Below are positions 1-7,781 of a stretch of 64,000 bases of DNA, piece by piece. Location of the stretch: NCBI RefSeq assembly GCF_049846925.1, contig NZ_JBNCMT010000009.1, positions 62,001 through 126,000 of the forward strand. The letters are read 5' to 3'. Under the pieces are notes generated by a model. It saw only the letters and a list, made by a program, of their open reading frames with translations, ran no database searches and was not told the DNA's origin. The number at the start of each line of letters is the position of its first letter. The stretch's first letter is position 1. A program made the translations under genes and the position numbers. This DNA comes from Brevibacillus_H sp049846925. Lineage in GTDB: Bacteria > Bacillota > Bacilli > Brevibacillales > Brevibacillaceae.

Positions 1-2
1 AA

Positions 3-497
3 GAAGTGACAAATATCGATGTACCTGATGTAGTGACTCCAACAACCTTTGCCATTAAAGGTACAGCGTCGATCAGTCCAAAAAATAAAACAGTCACAGT
101 GAAAGGTACAATCGAAGCTTCTGGAACCGTTGACACTTCCAATTACAAGCTGTACGCTATCGCCCCAGATGGTGGAAAGCACCTGATCCAATGGAAAGAC
201 AAGAACCAATTTGAAGCAAGCTTGCCATTTAAAAACCGTTCGTACAGCTCCAAGGGAGTAACGATCTTGGTTGTCGATGGTGAAAAAATCGTAGCTCAAG
301 CATTGATCGCACATGGAACGCCTGTCAATATCCTTCCAACGCCGGTTAAGCCTCAACCACAAGTACCTGCCAAAAAGGTAAAGGTAGAAGTGAAAAAACC
401 GAAACATGGTGAATGGGAAGTAGAATATGACGACGATCATGATGATGATCACGATGGAGAAGGGAAAGGCAAAGGAAAAGATAAAAAAAAACACTAA
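3..497 (+). CDS. C-terminal part of a secreted or surface protein with an Asp/His/Lys-rich tail (5' end cut by window)
   Basis: The frame is open to the left edge, so this is the end of a longer gene; the GTG at position 6 is probably internal. What is visible is about 110 residues of alternating short beta-strand-like segments (TVTVKGTIEASGTV..., then SKGVTILVVDGEKIVAQALI), which suggests an Ig-like or jelly-roll domain. A Pro/Lys linker with repeated PVKP/PQPQ follows, and then a highly charged tail with two DDDHD-type blocks and a run of GKGKGK and lysines. Such tails can bind metal or stick to the wall; this is inference. The family is not recognised. No clear terminator follows before the convergent gene at 546. 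Confidence 0.6.
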   Translation, partial: EVTNIDVPDVVTPTTFAIKGTASISPKNKTVTVKGTIEASGTVDTSNYKLYAIAPDGGKHLIQWKDKNQFEASLPFKNRSYSSKGVTILVVDGEKIVAQALIAHGTPVNILPTPVKPQPQVPAKKVKVEVKKPKHGEWEVEYDDDHDDDHDGEGKGKGKDKKKH

Positions 498-545
498 AAC
501 TTCCTAATGGAAAAGCGAAAAAATCTGGACTCTCCCAAAAATAAG

Positions 546-887
546 TTACCGAACGTAGTAACTGTTCACATAATCAACAATTTGGGCAATGTAGTCACCA
601 ATAATCGGCACAGAAATAAACTGCTTAATTACCGAGCCGAGTAAGACAAGGACAATCGCTGTTCCTAACGTCAATCCGAGACCGCGAGCTAATCCAGCCA
701 AGAAATTGGTGAAGAATAGCCTTCGCGGTTTTGTGTAATTTAACAGGATATCAGCAATTTCTGTCTTTTTGATAAACAAGGAGAGACGATCAATCCTGTG
801 GGTGAACTGCTCGATTTCATCCAGGCGAGTAATGAGCACATCCAGTTTTTCCATGAGTTCTTTGGTTGATGATGGCGGTTGAGTCAT
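546..887 (-). CDS. DUF5665-like small membrane protein
   Basis: A 113-residue protein. I chose the ATG at 887 because a GAGGAGG site lies 8 nt upstream; an ATG 6 nt earlier sits too close to it. The N-terminal half is helical and charged (heptad-like LDVLITRLDEIEQFTHRID). A TKPRR stretch follows, then a hydrophobic region with two likely membrane segments around GLTLGTAIVLVLLGSVI and VPIIGDYIAQIVDYV. This pattern matches the DUF5665 family of Firmicutes, whose function is unknown. It converges with the gene ending at 497 and diverges from the gene at 1022. Family assignment is from memory of the layout; no function is claimed. Confidence 0.7.
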   Translation of the reverse strand: MTQPPSSTKELMEKLDVLITRLDEIEQFTHRIDRLSLFIKKTEIADILLNYTKPRRLFFTNFLAGLARGLGLTLGTAIVLVLLGSVIKQFISVPIIGDYIAQIVDYVNSYYVR

Positions 888-1021
888 ATTCATAACCTCC
901 TCTTCATAATTTTACCCGTCCCCTTCAGGATCTACGCAAACCAAACAGCAAGTTCGCTATTTGCCTAATCGGGTATCCCTAGGTACAATAATCATACGAA
1001 TGTTAAAAGGAGGAAAAAGGT

Positions 1022-1474
1022 ATGGCTGAGACTGTTGCAAATTCACTTTCGGAAGAGCTGTTTCGACTATTACAACAAGAGCGTTTTGTTCAGTTAGGAA
1101 CCATTGATCATGAGACAGGTGCTCCTTCACTAAGCTCCATCTCTTGGGTTTTTTCTCCAAATCCCCAGACCATCCGGTTTGCCGTAGACAGTCGCTCCCG
1201 CATCATCACTAATATTCAAAAAGAACCAAAAGTAGTTCTAAATCTAATCGGCGCAGGATCTACATACGCGATCAACGGCAATGCCACATTAGCGATTGAG
1301 CGACTTGAGGAAGTACCGTTGAAGTTAGCGATGATAGAAGTTCAGATTGAATCTGTTCGCGATGTCATGTTCTATGGTTCTCGGATTTCAGTGGAGCCGC
1401 AATATGAAAAAACATACGATAAAAACGCTGCTGCCAAATTGGATAACCAGGTTATGACAGCTTTGCGCAAGTGA
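1022..1474 (+). CDS. Pyridoxamine 5'-phosphate oxidase-fold (FMN-binding split barrel) protein, YlaL-like
   Basis: A 150-residue protein with a strong AAAAGGAGG site ahead of its ATG. The N-terminal part has the split-barrel signature: RFVQLGTIDHETGAPSLSSISW, then IRFAVDSRSRIITNIQKEPKVVLNLIG, a typical flavin or heme-binding half-barrel. Proteins of this size usually bind FMN/F420 or heme and act as reductases or general stress proteins; the substrate cannot be read here. B. subtilis has a similar gene (ylaL) near ylaK, and a ylaK homologue lies 3.5 kb away, so orthology to YlaL is plausible. It converges with the HTH-TPR regulator, sharing a bidirectional terminator. Confidence 0.75.
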   Translation: MAETVANSLSEELFRLLQQERFVQLGTIDHETGAPSLSSISWVFSPNPQTIRFAVDSRSRIITNIQKEPKVVLNLIGAGSTYAINGNATLAIERLEEVPLKLAMIEVQIESVRDVMFYGSRISVEPQYEKTYDKNAAAKLDNQVMTALRK

Positions 1475-1490
1475 ATATCGATTGGACAGG

Positions 1491-1527
1491 AAAAAACGAG
1501 GAACGGATAGGGCCGTTTCCTCGTTTT
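1491..1527. terminator. Bidirectional terminator between 1022 gene and HTH-TPR regulator
   Basis: Inverted repeat AAACGAGGAACGG / CCGTTTCCTCGTTT (one bulge) flanked by an A run on the left and a T run on the right. It overlaps the stop codon of the minus-strand regulator. Confidence 0.85.
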
Positions 1528-2782
1528 ATTCTTCTTGTCGTATATTGCTCGTATTTTGCAAATAGAAATAACGTTCAAAATGCTTACAAGCCGTTTCAAA
1601 ATTACCATTCTTCGTATGAATCTGCCCTAAATAATAATGCACTTCATTGACTTCAGACAGGGCTTCGTGCTGGAGATAAGAGAGAGCTTTTTCGATCTCG
1701 CCTTCCAATTGACAAATATCAGCCAAATGCAAATGAACCTCAGCTGCCATTTTCGGTGAACCACTTTCCAATAAGGATTGGAGTATTTCCCTTGCTTTCT
1801 CAAACTCTCGACATTCCTTATGAATATGAGCCGATTCAAGATAAAGGTCATCTCGATCTTGGACGAGACAACGGTCATCAAGATATTCGAATGCTTTATT
1901 TATATAGTCCTTGGCTTGATCGAATCGGGAAGTAATCCGATGCAACTTTGCCAAATTTCGATAAATAAGCAAAAATTGAGCAGAATTAGGAGAAATAGAG
2001 TTGATGGCTCGAAGGAAATATTGCTGGGCGAATGCATACTCTTTGAGACCCATATAACATTTTCCAAGAATGAAGTAAATGTCTCCTGTTTTGTACATCG
2101 TATCCGCTGCGATGCTCATTTGCTCGGCTCGGCAAAGATGGGCAATAGCAGAACGGTACTCACCCAACATTTCTGACATAAGACCAAGATGCAGGTGAAC
2201 AGAAATTCTCGATCGATAAGATATAAAAAACTGATGCATCAATTGGAAGCACTCCATCAGCAGAGGAATCGCCTTTTCTGCATGTTGGTTCCGGCAATAG
2301 TAGAGTGCTAACGAATCAAGGGAACGTACTAAGGAGGGGATATCCTGCTGGTCATGTGCCAATTCTATGCTTTCCAGGTACAAGGATTCGATATCGCTGA
2401 ACGGATCGTCATGCTCCGCAATTTGTGCCTTGGCCCAACTGAACCTGCACTGATCCGTTGGAGATAGAGTGGTATGTAATAGTTTGGTAAGCCATTTGCG
2501 AGCAATGTCCCATTCATTTTCTTCGATTCGATTGATGATATGTCTCAGTGCATTTTGAACCTCAACCTGGGTAAATGAAGGATTGCCAGCTTCTTGCCAT
2601 AAGTCACTCAAATCTCGGTTCAAGCGATTAGCCAATTGTTCCAATATTTCTGGAGAGGGAATAACCTGACCTTTTTCAATTTGGCTTACATAGCTGCGAT
2701 TACAAATATCGGAAGCGAGTTCCTCTTGCGTCATTTGCAAACTTTTGCGAAATTCCCTCAGTCGTTTTCCAACCTGTGTCAT
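1526..2782 (-). CDS. HTH (XRE) plus TPR regulator, RRNPP-like receptor architecture
   Basis: 418 residues from the ATG at 2782, which has AGAGGGTG 9 nt upstream; a GTG at 2794 overlaps that site. Residues about 5-60 form an XRE helix-turn-helix (VGKRLREFRKS, TQEELASDICNRSYVSQIEKGQ). The rest is a series of TPR-like helical pairs (for example AHLCRAEQMSIAADTMYKTGDIYFILGK is one pair; later pairs include a YYLGQIHTKNGNFETACKHF). This matches PlcR/NprR/Rap-type peptide receptors and similar Firmicutes TPR regulators. Unlike the regulator at 59522, a terminator overlaps its stop codon and no secreted peptide gene follows, so it looks like an orphan receptor or senses something else. DNA target unknown. 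Confidence 0.85.
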   Translation of the reverse strand: MTQVGKRLREFRKSLQMTQEELASDICNRSYVSQIEKGQVIPSPEILEQLANRLNRDLSDLWQEAGNPSFTQVEVQNALRHIINRIEENEWDIARKWLTKLLHTTLSPTDQCRFSWAKAQIAEHDDPFSDIESLYLESIELAHDQQDIPSLVRSLDSLALYYCRNQHAEKAIPLLMECFQLMHQFFISYRSRISVHLHLGLMSEMLGEYRSAIAHLCRAEQMSIAADTMYKTGDIYFILGKCYMGLKEYAFAQQYFLRAINSISPNSAQFLLIYRNLAKLHRITSRFDQAKDYINKAFEYLDDRCLVQDRDDLYLESAHIHKECREFEKAREILQSLLESGSPKMAAEVHLHLADICQLEGEIEKALSYLQHEALSEVNEVHYYLGQIHTKNGNFETACKHFERYFYLQNTSNIRQEE

Positions 2783-2900
2783 CTCTAGGTTCACCCTCTA
2801 TGAAAACTGTAACTAGAACCTATTATACTATGAATACTTACAGAAAGCATATAAATAGCACTAAAATAGGTAGAAAGCTCTTGAAAAATGAATTAGTTGC

Positions 2901-2936
2901 AAAAAATTCCTAGGAGATTAATCCTAGGAATTTTTT
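2901..2936 (-). terminator. Rho-independent terminator of the aldo/keto reductase gene
   Basis: Near-perfect stem AAATTCCTAGGA / TCCTAGGAATTT with A and T runs on either side; it lies 29 nt past the stop of the minus-strand gene. Confidence 0.9.
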
Positions 2937-2964
2937 AGTCGATCAGAATTTTATATGATACCTT

Positions 2965-4005
2965 TTAGGCCTGTAGAACAGGGGTAGGTTTGGTGGTCGT
3001 GTTGGACATTGGTTGCTGGAGTCGCTCATCATAGCCGCCAACCCACAAGGATTCGATTAATTCCATCTCTTCTTTTTTGATCGGAGCTACTTCGGAAGCC
3101 ATAGCGAATTCACGAAGGTTTTCTTCACTAGTGAAGTTAGGTAGTACAGAAACGATGGAAGGGTTATACAGTGAGAACTGGATTGCTAACTGACCAATTG
3201 TTTTGTCTTTGCCATCAAACAAACCTTTTTCTTTCATTTCATTCACTACTTCTACACCAGCTTGCATCCAGTGAAGTGGACGGTGATTGCGATGGTCACT
3301 CTTATCGAAGTGTTTCTCCGGATCGTACGTGCCATCAAGCAAGCCTGAGCCATGCGGTACACGAACGATGAGGGCGCGTTTTTGTTCTTCAGCAACAGGA
3401 ATGACATCACGAGCCGGATCTTGCTCAACGATGTTGTTGATGATTTGGATAGCAGCGTAGCCAGGGCGCTTCAATGCAGCGATTGACTCGTCTTTCCAAC
3501 CGATATCTGGTCCCATTGCTGCACCGTACTCACGAATTTTTCCTTCTTCTTTGAGGCGTTCCAATGTCTCATGGATGTCATCGCTGAGTACTGACTCCAT
3601 GCGAGGATTATGTAACTGATAAAAATCGATGTAATCCGTTCCCATGCGTTTCAAGCTTTGTTCGCAAGCATAACGGATGTGTTCCTTGCTCCAGTTTTGT
3701 GGAAGCTCCGAGTGGCCTTTGCGCTCGCCTGGAAGATTGTAAATATCGTAACCAAATTTTGTAGCGAGTACTACCTTGTCACGAATATCTTTGAACGTAT
3801 CAGCCAGGATGGTTTCACCTAGACCGTTTCCATACACGTCAGCCGTATCAAAAAAGGTGATGCCGTAATCTTCGTACGCACTGCGAAGCAATTTTTTACC
3901 GAAATTCTCGTCGGTTACGCCCCACCACTTGGTAGCAACGGACCAAACACCAAATCCTACTTCGGAAACACTTAAATTTGTACCTGGTAATGTTCTATAT
4001 TTCAT
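2965..4005 (-). CDS. Aldo/keto reductase
   Basis: 346 residues from the ATG at 4005 (AAGGAGC about 8 nt upstream); the frame extends further upstream but without a better site. It begins MKYRTLPGTNLSVSEVGFG, typical of AKRs. The NADPH-dependent catalytic tetrad can be followed: Asp and Tyr in FDTADVYGNGLGE, Lys in VVLATKFGYD, His in FYQLHNP. The family reduces aldehydes and ketones with NADPH; the substrate is not evident. It is monocistronic, with its own terminator downstream and a long 5' region holding a hairpin (4035-4064). Confidence 0.92.
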   Translation of the reverse strand: MKYRTLPGTNLSVSEVGFGVWSVATKWWGVTDENFGKKLLRSAYEDYGITFFDTADVYGNGLGETILADTFKDIRDKVVLATKFGYDIYNLPGERKGHSELPQNWSKEHIRYACEQSLKRMGTDYIDFYQLHNPRMESVLSDDIHETLERLKEEGKIREYGAAMGPDIGWKDESIAALKRPGYAAIQIINNIVEQDPARDVIPVAEEQKRALIVRVPHGSGLLDGTYDPEKHFDKSDHRNHRPLHWMQAGVEVVNEMKEKGLFDGKDKTIGQLAIQFSLYNPSIVSVLPNFTSEENLREFAMASEVAPIKKEEMELIESLWVGGYDERLQQPMSNTTTKPTPVLQA

Positions 4006-4034
4006 TATGTAAATTCGCTCCTTACTTAGAGGAT

Positions 4035-4064
4035 GTTCAAAAAGTGGCTCTCTCCTTTTTGAAC
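4035..4064. repeat. 10-bp inverted repeat in the 5' leader of the aldo/keto reductase gene
   Basis: GTTCAAAAAG and CTTTTTGAAC are separated by a 10-nt loop. It lies 30 nt upstream of the ATG on the minus strand and is not followed by a T run in that direction, so it is either a regulatory hairpin or a dispersed repeat. Only this copy was found in the window. Confidence 0.6.
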
Positions 4065-4173
4065 AGGCTCTTGATAGTGTGATATTTGTCATACATACAT
4101 CTTACCACGATTGTCATTAGGTTTACATTGCAAATTACTGTGACAAATCTTACAGCTTTGTGAATGCGTCAGC

Positions 4174-4215
4174 AAAAAAGACCAGTCCAATAAAAAAACG
4201 GATTGGTCTCTTTTC
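4174..4215. terminator. Terminator of the YhcN/YlaJ lipoprotein gene
   Basis: Stem GACCAGTCC / GGATTGGTC (one G-T pair) flanked by A and T runs. On the minus strand it ends in TTTTTT just past the lipoprotein stop. Confidence 0.85.
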
Positions 4216-4230
4216 TTTGGAAGTGATCAC

Positions 4231-4830
4231 TTACTTTTGCAATGGAATTTTCGTATTGCCTTTTGTTTCAGAATCTGTGTTGTTGTTGATCCTTTGCTGG
4301 TTTTGCTTGGTATTCGGTTGTTCCCGGCGTTCCACATCTCGTGGCAGTTGCGGGATCAGACGACCAATGATGTCAGACAATTCTTCCATAATTCCTGCAA
4401 TGGGCCGCCCGTGTCTGATATCGGCTTGCATCTCACGCAGGCGTTGAACAATGTCTGGGTCTGCAGTAACAATTGCATTGGCACCTTGAGGATCCTCTTT
4501 GAGAGCTTCGGCAACCGTATACTTGATGACACCTACTTCTGGTCGATCAAGTGTTGCTTTCACATCTATTCCCACTACTGCATAGCGACCCAATACAATC
4601 GCTGTTGCATCATTCACATTTTTGACCCTTGTAGCAAGCTGAACCAATCGCTCGGCCTTAGCCTGCGAAGATTGATTGTATTGGGGTGTCGGGGCTGTCT
4701 GTTGTACCCGTTGCGTTTCTTTGGGCTGTTGATTTGGGGCAGGCGCCGCCTGGTTGGCAGGTGGTTGATTTACAGTATTACAAGCTGTCAGTAAGAGGGT
4801 CATAACTGCAACGAGAATCATCTGTTTCAC
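4231..4830 (-). CDS. ylaJ: YhcN/YlaJ-family sporulation lipoprotein
   Basis: 199 residues from a GTG at 4830 that has an AGAGG site 8-10 nt upstream; an earlier GTG at 4851 lacks one. The signal MKQMILVAVMTLLLTAC ends in a lipobox (LTAC), followed by a long Pro/Gln/Ala linker. The C-terminal YhcN-type domain follows (AERLVQLATRVKNVNDATAIVLGRYAVVGIDVKATLD, then EALKEDPQGANAIVTADPD). YhcN/YlaJ proteins sit in the spore inner membrane of bacilli and help germination or outgrowth in some species; this is known for the family, not shown here. It is divergent from ylaK, as a pair often found together. Confidence 0.85.
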   Translation of the reverse strand: MKQMILVAVMTLLLTACNTVNQPPANQAAPAPNQQPKETQRVQQTAPTPQYNQSSQAKAERLVQLATRVKNVNDATAIVLGRYAVVGIDVKATLDRPEVGVIKYTVAEALKEDPQGANAIVTADPDIVQRLREMQADIRHGRPIAGIMEELSDIIGRLIPQLPRDVERREQPNTKQNQQRINNNTDSETKGNTKIPLQK

Positions 4831-5025
4831 ATAAATCATCCTCTCATTCACATTCGCACCAGTTCGCCTGCTTATTGTTTGCGTAAAGAGGATGATTCAT
4901 TCCTCCCAATTCGTCTAACAAAGGTAAGACGCACATACACTTTAAATACAATCGCCCATCAAGAATCAGACCATCATTGCACCATTTGCATAAAGTATAT
5001 GAGAAGGGTATTAGGAGGCGAGATC

Positions 5026-6360
5026 TTGAGAAAAATCTACGTACTAGACACAAACGTACTCCTGCAAGATCCACTGGCGATTTTCTCGTTTCAGGATAAC
5101 GAGATCGTCATCCCTGCCGTAGTGCTCGAAGAAGTAGACTCCAAAAAGCGTTACACAGATGAGATTGGCCGAAATGCAAGGCATGTATCACGATTGTTGG
5201 ACAGCTTTCGCAAAAGTGGTCATCTGCATCAGGGAGTTACTTTGGAGACCGGGGGCTTGTTACGAGTAGAACTGAATCATTCTTCTCTGCACAAGTTAAA
5301 CAAGCAATTCCACGAAATCACAAACGACAATCGCATCTTGGCCGTTGCTATTAATTTGCAAGAAGAAGAGAATGTTTCTACAGATCCGAGGCCAGTCATA
5401 CTCGTAAGTAAAGATGCGTTGATGAGGGTTAAGGCAGATGCATTGGGGCTGAACGCAGAGGACTTTTTATCCGATCGTGTAGTGAGAGAGTACTCCAGTA
5501 TTTTTCCTGGATACTATAAAATGATGGTTAATTCCGAAACGATCAAGAGCTATTATGCGAACCGCAAACTGTCACTACAAAGTACGTTTCCTAACCTCTT
5601 GTTCCATCCTCATCAGTTTCTGATTCTCAAAGACGAGTTAAACCCTTCGATCTCCGCAATCGGCAAGGTTGATGGAGAAGGAAAAACAATGGAGATGCTG
5701 GTCAGTGAAGACGATGCCATCTGGGGGATTAAGGCACGAAATGTCCAGCAGAGAATGGCCATTGAACTGTTGATGCGAGATGACATTCCGCTCGTTACAA
5801 TGACCGGAAAAGCTGGTACAGGAAAAACGTTATTGGCTCTTGCTGCTGGACTATTACAAATTGAAGACATGCAAAAATACAAAAAGCTGCTTGTAGCAAG
5901 ACCGATTGTTCCACTTGGTAAAGATATCGGTTACTTGCCAGGAGAAAAGGAAGAAAAGCTTCGACCCTGGATGCAACCGATTTATGATAATCTCGAATAT
6001 TTATTTAATACAAAAAGGCCAGGAGATTTGGATAAAATCCTGGCGGGTATGGGCAGTATTCAAGTTGAAGCCTTAACCTATATTCGGGGCAGATCGATTC
6101 CAGGACAATTTATCATAATCGATGAAGCACAAAATTTGACCAAACACGAAGTAAAGACCATCCTCACTCGGGTAGGAGAAGGCTCCAAGATTGTGTTAAT
6201 GGGCGATCCCGAACAAATTGACCATCCGTATCTGGATGAAAGCAATAACGGCTTAACCTATGTTGTTGAGATGTTCAAAGATCAGAAATTAGCAGGACAC
6301 GTCAAGCTTGAGAAAGGGGAACGAAGCATACTGGCGCAGTTATCTGCTGATATCCTGTAG
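5026..6360 (+). CDS. ylaK: PhoH-family ATPase with N-terminal PIN domain
   Basis: 444 residues from the TTG at 5026, preceded by TTAGGAGG 7 nt away; the frame is open further upstream but the protein family starts here (RKIYVLDTNVLLQDP, B. subtilis YlaK is about the same length). Residues 1-130 are a PIN nuclease-like domain with Asp8 of the YVLDTN motif. The PhoH ATPase domain has Walker A GKAGTGKT (about 261-268) and Walker B IIIDEAQN (about 363-370). PIN-PhoH proteins act as RNA helicase/nuclease toxins in some bacteria, sometimes with an adjacent antitoxin, which is absent here. A terminator follows. Confidence 0.93.
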   Translation: MRKIYVLDTNVLLQDPLAIFSFQDNEIVIPAVVLEEVDSKKRYTDEIGRNARHVSRLLDSFRKSGHLHQGVTLETGGLLRVELNHSSLHKLNKQFHEITNDNRILAVAINLQEEENVSTDPRPVILVSKDALMRVKADALGLNAEDFLSDRVVREYSSIFPGYYKMMVNSETIKSYYANRKLSLQSTFPNLLFHPHQFLILKDELNPSISAIGKVDGEGKTMEMLVSEDDAIWGIKARNVQQRMAIELLMRDDIPLVTMTGKAGTGKTLLALAAGLLQIEDMQKYKKLLVARPIVPLGKDIGYLPGEKEEKLRPWMQPIYDNLEYLFNTKRPGDLDKILAGMGSIQVEALTYIRGRSIPGQFIIIDEAQNLTKHEVKTILTRVGEGSKIVLMGDPEQIDHPYLDESNNGLTYVVEMFKDQKLAGHVKLEKGERSILAQLSADIL

Positions 6361-6390
6361 CAAACCACCTGTAATAGATAAAATAAAAGG

Positions 6391-6424
6391 AAGCTTCTGT
6401 CGATGAGACAGAAGCTTTTTTTGG
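6391..6424 (+). terminator. Terminator after ylaK
   Basis: Perfect 11-bp stem AAGCTTCTGTC / GACAGAAGCTT with a 5-nt loop, followed by a run of T. Confidence 0.92.
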
Positions 6425-6477
6425 TACTATTTCCTAGGACCTTCCCCATACGCTAATACAAAAGGGGGAGAGGGACA

Positions 6478-6912
6478 ATGGTCGATTTGGATACATCCAT
6501 TTCATTTCTTATTTATATCACTGCGGTATCTAGCGCAGCGGCGGGTGTAACAGAGGCATGCAAGTCAATTATTCCATTCCTTGGTACTGATTATGAAGCG
6601 GATGACGATGATATCGATAATCACAATTTGGCAGCACGGCTCTCCAACTACAAAAGATTTATGAACCTGACCATATCAACAATCGCTGCAGGCATTATTT
6701 TTGCTCTAATCGGCATTGATCCCGGTAAAATTTTAGTTGGTGAAGAGCAAGTCTATGTGAATGACCCGTGGGCGGAAGTATTGTGGATATGGGGGATCGT
6801 TGCTGTTTTCGGCTCTCCATTCTTCCACTCCCTTTTGAAAATATTAGAAGGTTTGAAACAAAACGTGAATAATGGCTCTGCGAAACCGAAACAAAAAATC
6901 AAAAAGTCATAG
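6478..6912 (+). CDS. Unknown small integral membrane protein
   Basis: 144 residues, ATG preceded by AGGGGGAGAGGG. Three likely membrane segments: one near the N-terminus (SFLIYITAVSSAAAGV), one at about residues 63-80 (ISTIAAGIIFALIGI) and one at about 100-118 (VLWIWGIVAVFGSPFFHSLL). The loop after the first contains an acidic run (DYEADDDDIDN), and the tail is Lys-rich. I do not recognise the family. It stands alone between the ylaK terminator and a lipoprotein gene on the same strand 131 nt downstream, with which it may be co-transcribed. Confidence 0.65.
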   Translation: MVDLDTSISFLIYITAVSSAAAGVTEACKSIIPFLGTDYEADDDDIDNHNLAARLSNYKRFMNLTISTIAAGIIFALIGIDPGKILVGEEQVYVNDPWAEVLWIWGIVAVFGSPFFHSLLKILEGLKQNVNNGSAKPKQKIKKS

Positions 6913-7043
6913 GTGCTAATTAATCGATCCTTAGTCAAACACAACTTGCCCCATGAAATTTGCTGGTATAAGATAGAAAACATATGGGATATGAAACCAT
7001 TTAACACAATGGTTAGCATGGAAAAAGGAGTAGATCTTACCAT

Positions 7044-7598
7044 ATGGCAAGTTTCCGATTACTGGCAAAGTGTCTTATCGCAGTATGCTTACTGATTACA
7101 GGTTGCACACAAACAACAACACCGCCCAATCCCGCACCTCAGATCACAGAAAAGTTTGATCCAGAGAACAAGTTGGAGTACGGAATGATGGGCGTTTATC
7201 TTGGTCAAGGAATCAAGGAAGCCATGGATCAATTAAAACCGACACAGTATGAATTTATGGATGCTGTTTCCAGAGAGAGCCTGACTGTCGAGCAACTGGC
7301 TCGTGGCGAAGGGACCGTATCCACTGGAATGATCATGATTGGCAAAGCCCAAATTATCATGAAAGTAAGAAACGGTGTCGTCGAGAGCCTCATGACTGGA
7401 GGCATGTCAGAAGAAGAGGGGAAAACCATCAAAACCAATCGTGGGGTAGCCGTCTATGATGGGGTTGACAAAGTAAAACAGGCTTATGGTGAAACACAGG
7501 GGGATAAAGAGCTGATTTTCAAGGGCTCGACCTATCAAATGCTGTTTAGCATACACAACGGAAAAGTACTCGGGTACCGTTTTGACTTGGTAAAATAA
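7044..7598 (+). CDS. Putative lipoprotein of unknown function
   Basis: 184 residues. The start ATG follows AAAAAGGAG at a rather long 13-nt distance, so start assignment is moderate. The N-terminus MASFRLLAKCLIAVCLLITGC carries a lipobox (LITGC) and a Thr/Pro linker. The mature part reads like a small alpha/beta domain (MMGVYLGQGIKEAMDQLKPTQYEFMDA, GVAVYDGVDKVKQAYGE, MLFSIHNGKVLGYRFDLVK). This 'start value, repeated ...VYDG/..VLGYRF' pattern resembles small Bacillus periplasmic domains that track a reference value, but I cannot name the family. A terminator follows. Confidence 0.7.
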   Translation: MASFRLLAKCLIAVCLLITGCTQTTTPPNPAPQITEKFDPENKLEYGMMGVYLGQGIKEAMDQLKPTQYEFMDAVSRESLTVEQLARGEGTVSTGMIMIGKAQIIMKVRNGVVESLMTGGMSEEEGKTIKTNRGVAVYDGVDKVKQAYGETQGDKELIFKGSTYQMLFSIHNGKVLGYRFDLVK

Positions 7599-7612
7599 AG
7601 TTGATAAATATC

Positions 7613-7653
7613 AGGCGCATTCCTTCCTAATTGGAAAGAATAGCGCCTTTTTT
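7613..7653 (+). terminator. Terminator after the 7044 lipoprotein gene
   Basis: Stem AGGCGC / GCGCCT extended by TTCC / GGAA inside, followed by TTTTTT. Confidence 0.85.
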
Positions 7654-7781
7654 GCTGGTTTATATTTTTAAATTTTTCTTTTGAAAATCATGTTTCTTTT
7701 TCCAGTTGATGAGGGTATATTTATGTATGGCATTCGACACAGTTCGATACAATCAGTCCATTGAAGGAGACAGAGAAAGGT

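Noticed and set aside
1372..1525. Possible small peptide gene downstream of the 1526 regulator
   Set aside because: A terminator overlaps the regulator stop and no signal-peptide ORF with a ribosome site follows; this stretch is antisense to the end of the 1022 gene.
4139..4154. TGTGA-N6-TTACA upstream of the aldo/keto reductase gene as an FNR site
   Set aside because: One half-site is imperfect and its position does not fit any clear promoter; kept only as a note.
4237..4794. 185-residue plus-strand ORF opposite the YlaJ-like gene
   Set aside because: The minus strand has a lipobox protein with a ribosome site and terminator; the plus ORF has neither.
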